From contig JAFGWO010000246.1 of assembly GCA_016937135.1 (NCBI GenBank), positions 1 through 11,730 of the forward strand: 11,730 nt of DNA, given 5' to 3'. Both the position numbers and the translations under genes were made by a program. Source of the DNA: Pseudomonadota bacterium (lineage in GTDB: Bacteria; BMS3Abin14). Below are positions 6,843-11,730 of this stretch, one piece after another. The stretch's first letter is position 1, and each line of letters opens with the position of its first letter. The notes under the pieces were generated by a model that did no database searches, was not told the origin of the DNA, and worked only from the letters and a program-made list of their open reading frames with translations.

Positions 6843-8318
6843 ATGTTGAACATCCTTATACCTGATTTCAGGGTCATCGCCCCCGAGCTGCTCCTCACTG
6901 CGACGGCCATGATCATCATCCTGTGGGAAATGATCAACAGGACCCGCTCCCATGCGGTCTCGGCAAATCTCGCCCTGGTGGGAAGCGTCGCAGCTCTCGC
7001 GGCCACCGTGGCTTCCTGGAACCTGAACGTCTCCACCTTCGGTGATTCCCTGGTCCTCGATCCCTACGCTTCCTTCTTCAAGGTGATTTTCCTCGCCGGG
7101 CTTATCCTCTCGGTGTCCCTTTCCATGAAATACATTCAGGAAAGCGGCGTCCGGTATCATGCGGAGTATTACGCCCTCATGGTCCTGGCAACTGTCGGGA
7201 TGATGATCATGGCCATGGGACGGGAGTTGATAACCATTTTCATCGGGCTGGAACTCCTTTCCATGCCCCTGTACATCCTGGCCGGTTTTTTCCGGAAAGA
7301 AATCCGGTCCAACGAGGCGGGGTTCAAGTACTTTGTCCTGGGGTCCTTTGCCACCGGGATCATGCTTTTCGGAATGTCCTACATCTACGGTGTTTCGGGG
7401 AGCACGCATCTTCAGGTCATCGCCAGGACCCTTTACCGGCATCCCTCCGCCTATGCCGACAAGGCCCTTCTCCTCGGGCTCCTGCTGGTGATCGTGGGCT
7501 TCGGGTTCAAGATTTCGGTGGTCCCCTTCCACCAGTGGACACCGGATGTCTATGAAGGGGCGCCAACACCGGTGACAGCTTTCATGTCCGCTGGACCGAA
7601 GGCCGCTGGCCTTGCGGCCCTTATCCGGATCCTTGTGGAGGGCCTGCCCAGGATGGCCCAGGAATGGGAACTCATCGTCGCCATTCTTTCGGTCCTGACC
7701 ATGACGGTGGGCAACCTCACCGCCCTTCGGCAGACCAACATCAAGAGGATGCTGGCGTACTCTTCCATCGCCCACGTGGGGTATATCCTCATTGCGGTGG
7801 TGGCCTCCGTGGGAGGCCGGGCCGACCTGGGCTTTTCCGCGGTCATGTTCTATCTGCTGTCCTACACCTTCATGAACATCGGAGCTTTCGGAATTATTGT
7901 TTTCATGAAGAGAGAAGGGATTGCCAATGAGAACCTGGATGACTTTACCGGGCTTTCCTGGCGATCTCCCGGCGCGGCCATTGCGATGCTCGTTTTCCTC
8001 TTTAGCCTGGCCGGGATTCCACCAACGGCAGGATTTGCCGCCAAGCTTTCGGTGTTTTTCGCAGCAATTCAGGGTGAGTATTACTGGCTGGCCATTATCG
8101 GGATCCTTAACAGCGCCGTGGCTGCATATTACTATCTCAGGATCGTGGTCCTGATGTACATGAAAGAACCCGAAAAGGAACTCGGCAAGGCCACCTCGTC
8201 ACCCCTGCTTTGGACCGGAATTTCCCTGGCCCTCGTTGGAACCCTGTATTTCGGGATCCTTCCCGGAGGCTTCCTGGAAAAAGCCCGCATTGCAGTCAGC
8301 ATCCTTCTTAAGGTCTGA
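6843..8318 (+). CDS. nuoN: NADH-quinone oxidoreductase subunit N
   Basis: NuoN is the third Mrp-antiporter-like proton pump, next to NuoM and NuoK in the membrane arm. From ATG 6843 the product is 491 residues, a normal length, with 14 predicted membrane helices. Family residues are present: E137 (IGLELLSMPLYIL), K223 (VGFGFKISVVPFHQWTPDVY), K253 (MSAGPKAAGLAAL), H311 (SSIAHVGYILIAV) and K401 (GIPPTAGFAAKLSVF). The start was chosen over GTG 6834 because AAGGGAG (6828-6834) is correctly spaced only for 6843; the difference is three residues. It is the last gene of the operon, and the tandem terminator structures follow within 25 bases of its stop. Confidence 0.96.
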   Translation: MLNILIPDFRVIAPELLLTATAMIIILWEMINRTRSHAVSANLALVGSVAALAATVASWNLNVSTFGDSLVLDPYASFFKVIFLAGLILSVSLSMKYIQESGVRYHAEYYALMVLATVGMMIMAMGRELITIFIGLELLSMPLYILAGFFRKEIRSNEAGFKYFVLGSFATGIMLFGMSYIYGVSGSTHLQVIARTLYRHPSAYADKALLLGLLLVIVGFGFKISVVPFHQWTPDVYEGAPTPVTAFMSAGPKAAGLAALIRILVEGLPRMAQEWELIVAILSVLTMTVGNLTALRQTNIKRMLAYSSIAHVGYILIAVVASVGGRADLGFSAVMFYLLSYTFMNIGAFGIIVFMKREGIANENLDDFTGLSWRSPGAAIAMLVFLFSLAGIPPTAGFAAKLSVFFAAIQGEYYWLAIIGILNSAVAAYYYLRIVVLMYMKEPEKELGKATSSPLLWTGISLALVGTLYFGILPGGFLEKARIAVSILLKV

Positions 8319-8342
8319 GAGGGAAGCTGCCCATTACCCCTC

Positions 8343-8361
8343 AAATACGGACGTATTTTTT
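8343..8361 (+). terminator. First, weaker terminator-like hairpin after nuoN
   Basis: AAATAC (8343-8348) pairs with GTATTT (8353-8358) around loop GGAC, and the run of six T ends at 8361. The stem is AT-rich and short, so it is weak alone. It directly precedes the strong hairpin and may act as a backup or just be composition. Confidence 0.5.
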
Positions 8362-8388
8362 AAATGGCGCCGAAGGGCGCCATTTTTT
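8362..8388 (+). terminator. Rho-independent terminator of the nuo operon
   Basis: A perfect 10-bp stem, AAATGGCGCC (8362-8371) with GGCGCCATTT (8376-8385), closes a GAAG loop and runs into six T (8383-8388). It is the classic intrinsic form and separates the nuo operon from the downstream EamA gene. The A-run on the 5' side means it could also act in reverse, but no converging gene is present. Confidence 0.9.
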
Positions 8389-8427
8389 ACTTGATTTCCG
8401 GATAGATGAGGCAGGTTTTGTTAACCC

Positions 8428-9327
8428 ATGAAAAGGATGTCTAACCGTACCAGGGGTATACTTCTGACATTGGGAGGGGTGTTCATCCTGTCCCCCGATA
8501 CCCTGCTGATCTCCTGCGTTCAAGCCGATGTATGGACCCTGATTTTCTGGAGGGGGCTCCTGACGGCGGTGACTCTTACCCTCGCGATGGCGCTTCTTGA
8601 CAGAAAAAAGTTTTTTAAAGAGGCGATCATGATGGGAGTTGCCGGAGTGATCGTGGGTTTTTTTTTCGCGTTAAGTACGATAACGTTCGTCGCCTCCGTC
8701 CGGCTGACCAAGGCCGCCAACGCCCTCGTTATCGTTGCCGCAATGCCTTTGATCGCGGCCGTATTTACAAGGATCTTTCTCAAGGAAAAAGTGCCCGTGA
8801 GGACATGGGCCGCGGTTGTGGCCGGTTTTTCAGGGATTACCCTGGTCTTTTGGGGGAACTTTGGAAGTCGGGCTTCCGTCGGGGACCTTATCGCCCTCGT
8901 GACAGCGCTTCTTATGGCCGGGAACTTTGTTTTGATCAGAAAATTCGGGAAAATCAATATGCTGCCGGCAGTCGTTATGAGCGGCATTGCCACGACGGTT
9001 TTATCCGGCCTCTGGGCGAAACCTTTACCCTTACAGGGGGCGGATTTTTTCCTTCTCGGGGCAATGGGGATTATCGTCATGCCGATCCCCCTGGCGGTAA
9101 TGACCGTAGCGCCCAAGCTCATCCCTCCCGCGGAGGTCGGCCTGATCATGCTTTTAGAAACGTTTCTTGGCCCGCTTTGGGTCTGGCTCGCGCTGGGGGA
9201 GAAGCCGGGGATCCACACGATGGTCGGGGGCGGGATCCTGATCCTGGCTCTGGCTATGCATGCCTGGGCCGGGATGAGATGGCCCGAACCGGTGGATCCT
9301 TATGTCTTTGAAAACCAGCGGTCGTAA
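8428..9327 (+). CDS. DMT-superfamily permease (two EamA domains)
   Basis: This is a predicted inner-membrane transporter of the drug/metabolite (EamA, RhaT-like) superfamily. The 299-residue product has about ten membrane helices in two tandem EamA repeats. Repeat 1 spans about residues 9-142 (FWRGLLTAVTLTLAMALL, then KAANALVIVAAMPLIAAVF and FLKEKVPVRTWAAVVAGFSG). Repeat 2 spans about 150-285 and holds the usual ending (PPAEVGLIMLLETFLGPLWV followed by WLALGEKPG). The substrate cannot be told from sequence. ATG 8428 has no good SD; GAGGCAGG (8408-8415) is 12 bases away, and a second in-frame ATG at 8437 is possible. It lies after the nuo terminator and so needs its own promoter, for which I see no clear match. 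Its runs of T and A and its less GC-biased third positions differ mildly from nuo. Confidence 0.85.
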   Translation: MKRMSNRTRGILLTLGGVFILSPDTLLISCVQADVWTLIFWRGLLTAVTLTLAMALLDRKKFFKEAIMMGVAGVIVGFFFALSTITFVASVRLTKAANALVIVAAMPLIAAVFTRIFLKEKVPVRTWAAVVAGFSGITLVFWGNFGSRASVGDLIALVTALLMAGNFVLIRKFGKINMLPAVVMSGIATTVLSGLWAKPLPLQGADFFLLGAMGIIVMPIPLAVMTVAPKLIPPAEVGLIMLLETFLGPLWVWLALGEKPGIHTMVGGGILILALAMHAWAGMRWPEPVDPYVFENQRS

Positions 9328-9337
9328 ACCGGCAATA

Positions 9338-9345
9338 AAAGGAGG
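9338..9345 (+). promoter_or_regulatory. Strong Shine-Dalgarno that fixes the GTG start of the FKBP gene
   Basis: AAAGGAGG lies 5 bases before GTG 9351. It is the best SD match in the window and supports a GTG start for the slyD-like gene. Confidence 0.85.
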
Positions 9346-9350
9346 AACGA

Positions 9351-9839
9351 GTGAAAATTCAAAAAAATGCGGTAGTAACCATCCATTACACACTCAAGGA
9401 TGAGTCGGGGAAAATCCTCGATTCTTCCCGGGACCGGGATCCCCTCGACTTTCTGCAGGGAGCGGGGCAGATCATCCCGGGGATGGAAAAGGCCCTCGAT
9501 GGCCGCGGCTCCGGAGAGGAATTCTCCGTTGTGGTGGAGCCGGAAGAGGGTTACGGAGTGCGGGATGAAACGCTGATCTATAAAGTTCCCCGTGAACATT
9601 TTGAAAGCGTGGAAGGAATTGAGGTCGGGATGCAATTCCAGGTGGACACCGGGGAGGGGCCGATTTTGATGAACGTCGCGGGCATTGAGGAGGATGGGAT
9701 CGTTCTTGACGGAAACCACCCCCTCGCCGACGAGCGTCTCTTTTTCGATGTCTCAATCCTTGACGTTCGGGAGGCGACCGAAGCCGAGATAAAAGGCTGC
9801 GGCGATTGCTCCGGCTGCTGCGGATGCCAGGACCAGTAA
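9351..9839 (+). CDS. slyD: SlyD-type FKBP peptidyl-prolyl cis-trans isomerase
   Basis: This is a cytosolic prolyl isomerase and chaperone of the SlyD branch of FKBP; in E. coli SlyD also binds nickel and helps mature NiFe hydrogenase. The 162-residue product starts at GTG 9351. The FKBP core is residues 1-68 plus 121-140: VTIHYTLKDESGKILDSS, then FLQGAGQIIPGMEKAL and VVVEPEEGYG, closing with HPLADERLFFDVSILDV. The inserted IF chaperone domain is about 69-120. The C-terminal tail has C150, C153, C156, C157 and C159 (C-x2-C-x2-CC-x-C) with no histidine, much shorter than the His/Cys tail of E. coli SlyD. The gene follows the EamA gene by 23 bases and could share its transcript. The symbol is by family; strict orthology is not shown. 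Confidence 0.9.
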   Translation: MKIQKNAVVTIHYTLKDESGKILDSSRDRDPLDFLQGAGQIIPGMEKALDGRGSGEEFSVVVEPEEGYGVRDETLIYKVPREHFESVEGIEVGMQFQVDTGEGPILMNVAGIEEDGIVLDGNHPLADERLFFDVSILDVREATEAEIKGCGDCSGCCGCQDQ

Positions 9840-9996
9840 AAACCGGGTGGCAACCCTTCAGGAAATAATGCCGCATGGATTCCTGATGGCAGACAGGCAG
9901 AAAATCCTTTTAAGGTCCAAATCGTTTTTGTCGAAATACCCGTTATAATGTAGAAATAAAATCAATAATCCATTTTCCTTCGATGGCGGTGAGTCT
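9840..9996 (+). other. 157-base intergenic region between slyD and the sensor kinase
   Basis: No coding frame was found. Two weak inverted repeats are present: GGGT (9845-9848) with ACCC (9853-9856), and CAGGAA (9859-9864) with TTCCTG (9880-9885). Neither is followed by a T-run, so neither is a convincing terminator. The right half is AT-rich, unlike the flanking genes, and holds the TATAAT box described separately. Confidence 0.7.
9944..9949 (+). promoter_or_regulatory. Candidate -10 box for the sensor kinase
   Basis: A perfect TATAAT sits in an AT-rich stretch 47 bases before the kinase ATG. No good -35 hexamer is at 16-18 bases upstream; TTGTCG (9928-9933) is only 10 bases away, and there is no TGn extension. 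It would give the kinase its own promoter, but this rests on one hexamer. Confidence 0.45.
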
Positions 9997-11730
9997 ATGC
10001 ACCAACCCAAATCCAGGATGGAAAAAATACTCGAAAATCTGCCGGAGGTGCAGTATGTGGTCGACCGCGAGGGAATCCTCAGGTACGTCAAGTTCGCAAA
10101 AACCTCCGGGGGGTGGTTTGATCCCGTCAAATCCATAGGGAAGCCTGTTCTCTCCGTTTTGCATCCTGACGTCGCCCCCTTGATCGATCAAAAGGTCCGC
10201 GAAGTATTCCAGTCCGTGATGGCGCAGGTCTGTGAATTTACCCTCGCGATTCCGGAAAACCCGTCTGTTCCCATGCATTTTACGGCGTACCTGAACGCCA
10301 TGGACGAAAGGGAGGTCCTGGTTTCCGTCAGGGATGTCAGCAAACGGGTCCATGCTGAAAAAAAGCTCATGGATTCCGAAAACCGTTATCGGAGGCTTTT
10401 CGAGCTCAGCCCTTTGCCCAAGGCGGTCCTGGATGCCGAGAGCCTCCGTTTCCTGGATGTCAACGATGCCGCAGTCCGGCAATACGGGTATTCCAGGGAG
10501 GAGTTTCTCGGCCTAAGCCCGAGGGAAATATTTTCGGATGAGGAGCTGCAAAAGGAGGAGGACATTAAACCCGGCCGTCCTTGTGAAAATCTCCTCGGAC
10601 AGTGGAGGCACAGGAAAAAGGACGGGTCCCTCATCCAGGTGGAAGTATTCTGTCACCAGATCTTTTTCGAGGGGCGGGACGCAAGGATCATCATCTGCCA
10701 TGATGTCACGGAAAAGGAGATGGCCAGGAGGGCCCTGGAGGAGAGCGAGGAAAAATTCCGGAGGGTTTTTCTGGCGAGCCCCGATGCTTTTACGGTCACC
10801 CGGGCGGAAGACGGCCGGATCGTAGACGTCAATGACAGTTTTTCAAAAATATCCGGCTGGAGCCGGGAGGAGGTCATAGGCAAAACCAGCCTGGAGATCG
10901 GCCTTTTTGATGAACCGGAAGGACGAAACGCCCTGATGAAAGCACTCGAAAAAGAAGGCGTCGCGCAGAATCTGGAGATACAGTATCGGCACAAGAATGG
11001 CGAGATTATTTACGGATTGACCTCCGGGACCTTGGTCGCTTTTGACGGCGTTCCCCATCTCCTGGCCGTAACGAGGGACATCACCGCCATCAGAAAGGCC
11101 CAGGCTGCCATCAGGGAGGGAGAGGAGAGGTTTGAGGCGATCTTCAACACGAGCCCGGACGCCATCGTGATCCTGGATATGGAAACGAGGAAGATCGCCG
11201 ATGTGAATGAGGGTTTTGTTACCCTTTCCGGGTACCGGAAAGATGACGTGATCGGCAAAACCACGGAGGCCGTTGGCCTATGGGATGTTGCCGCCCAGAA
11301 AGACGAATTTTACCGTATCCTGGACCAGACGGGATTTATCGATAGCCTCGAGTGCCGGTTTATCCTCAAGGATGGTTCCCTTGAAAAGGGGCTTCTCTCC
11401 GCCCGGCCCCTTCAACTTAAAGGCCGCCCCTATCTCCTGGTGACGGTCAGGGACGTCTCGAGCCTCCTTGAAACCCAGAAAAAGCTTCGCGCGTCGGTGG
11501 CGGAAAAAGAGGTTCTCCTCAGGGAGGTCCACCACAGGGTCAAAAACAACCTACAGGTCATTCTGGGGCTGCTCAACCTTCAGGAGCATCACATAGCGGA
11601 TGAACAGGGGCGGCAGATTTTCAAGGAAAGCCAGAACCGGATCCTGACCATGTCCCTGATCCATGAGGTCCTCTACCAGAGCCGCGATCTTGCCCGGATC
11701 AACTTCAGGGATTATCTGGTGAGCCTGACC
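9997..11730 (+). CDS. Multi-PAS sensor histidine kinase, HisKA_2 type (3' end outside window)
   Basis: This is a sensor kinase that should sense a small ligand, redox state or light through PAS domains and autophosphorylate a histidine. The visible 578 codons have no stop. From ATG 9997 there are four PAS-like units: about 9-115 (divergent, ends VSVRDVSK), 131-238 (RYRRLFELSPLPKAVLD, ends CHDVTEKE), 254-363 (FRRVFLASPDAF, ends AVTRDIT) and 379-488 (FEAIFNTSPDAIVILD, ends VTVRDVS). The dimerisation and phosphoacceptor region starts about 498 with LLREVHHRVKNNLQVILGLL, a HisKA_2 H-box; the likely phosphoacceptor is H513 (possibly H512). No membrane helix or signal peptide is seen, so it should be cytosolic. 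The ATPase domain must lie beyond the window. GGTGAG (9989-9993 region) precedes the ATG; a second ATG at 10018 would remove seven residues. Ligand and partner regulator are unknown. Confidence 0.9.
   Translation, partial: MHQPKSRMEKILENLPEVQYVVDREGILRYVKFAKTSGGWFDPVKSIGKPVLSVLHPDVAPLIDQKVREVFQSVMAQVCEFTLAIPENPSVPMHFTAYLNAMDEREVLVSVRDVSKRVHAEKKLMDSENRYRRLFELSPLPKAVLDAESLRFLDVNDAAVRQYGYSREEFLGLSPREIFSDEELQKEEDIKPGRPCENLLGQWRHRKKDGSLIQVEVFCHQIFFEGRDARIIICHDVTEKEMARRALEESEEKFRRVFLASPDAFTVTRAEDGRIVDVNDSFSKISGWSREEVIGKTSLEIGLFDEPEGRNALMKALEKEGVAQNLEIQYRHKNGEIIYGLTSGTLVAFDGVPHLLAVTRDITAIRKAQAAIREGEERFEAIFNTSPDAIVILDMETRKIADVNEGFVTLSGYRKDDVIGKTTEAVGLWDVAAQKDEFYRILDQTGFIDSLECRFILKDGSLEKGLLSARPLQLKGRPYLLVTVRDVSSLLETQKKLRASVAEKEVLLREVHHRVKNNLQVILGLLNLQEHHIADEQGRQIFKESQNRILTMSLIHEVLYQSRDLARINFRDYLVSLT

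Noticed and set aside
5393..7036. 547-codon open frame on the minus strand opposite nuoM and the start of nuoN
   Set aside because: Its product is a low-complexity mix of H, D, E, G and Q with no domain. It is the expected shadow of a GC-rich membrane-protein gene read backwards, and the + strand gene is beyond doubt.
6807..7775. 322-codon minus-strand frame opposite nuoN
   Set aside because: Shadow frame rich in H, D, G and E; no domain and no start signal worth noting.
8520..9218. 232-codon minus-strand frame opposite the EamA gene
   Set aside because: Composition is typical of antisense to a hydrophobic gene; the + strand EamA signatures are clear.
9308..9338. Possible separate promoter for slyD (TTGAAA and CAATAA)
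   Set aside because: The spacing is 19 bases and the -10 match is poor; it also falls almost on the SD. Read-through from the EamA gene is simpler.
9886..9900. Possible sigma-54 promoter (TGGCAG followed by CAG)
   Set aside because: The second element does not match TTGC at the required spacing.

Overview
The window is one GC-rich stretch of bacterial chromosome with every supported gene on the + strand. The first 8.3 kb is the distal part of a respiratory complex I (NADH:quinone oxidoreductase) operon in the standard order nuoG (3' part only)-H-I-J-K-L-M-N. Genes are separated by 4 to 16 bases, or overlap by 4 (nuoJ/nuoK), except for a 56-base gap between nuoL and nuoM that holds a hairpin. 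The operon closes with a strong rho-independent terminator preceded by a weaker second hairpin.

After the terminator come two small genes 23 bases apart: a 10-TM DMT/EamA-family permease and a SlyD-type FKBP peptidyl-prolyl isomerase with a short cysteine-rich tail. After a 157-base gap with a perfect TATAAT box, a multi-PAS sensor histidine kinase starts at 9997 and runs off the window end. It has four PAS-like units and a HisKA_2-type H-box (HHRVKNN); the ATPase domain lies outside.

Function: the peripheral subunits NuoG and NuoI carry electrons towards quinone. NuoH forms the quinone site and links it to the membrane arm, and NuoJ, K, L, M and N form the proton-pumping arm. The charged residues expected for the pumps are present in K, L, M and N, so the complex looks functional. 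The genes past the terminator have no visible functional link to complex I.

Organism: a Gram-negative bacterium with a nuoA-N type complex I. The short Cys-tailed SlyD and the soluble multi-PAS HisKA_2 kinase are common in Desulfobacterota and related anaerobes, but this placement is a guess from style, not proof. No RNA genes, mobile elements, CRISPR arrays or gene-free stretches over 300 bases were seen. The region looks like ordinary core genome; I found no convincing undescribed system. The items most worth a second look are the nuoL-nuoM leader structure, the truncated kinase and the Cys-rich SlyD tail.
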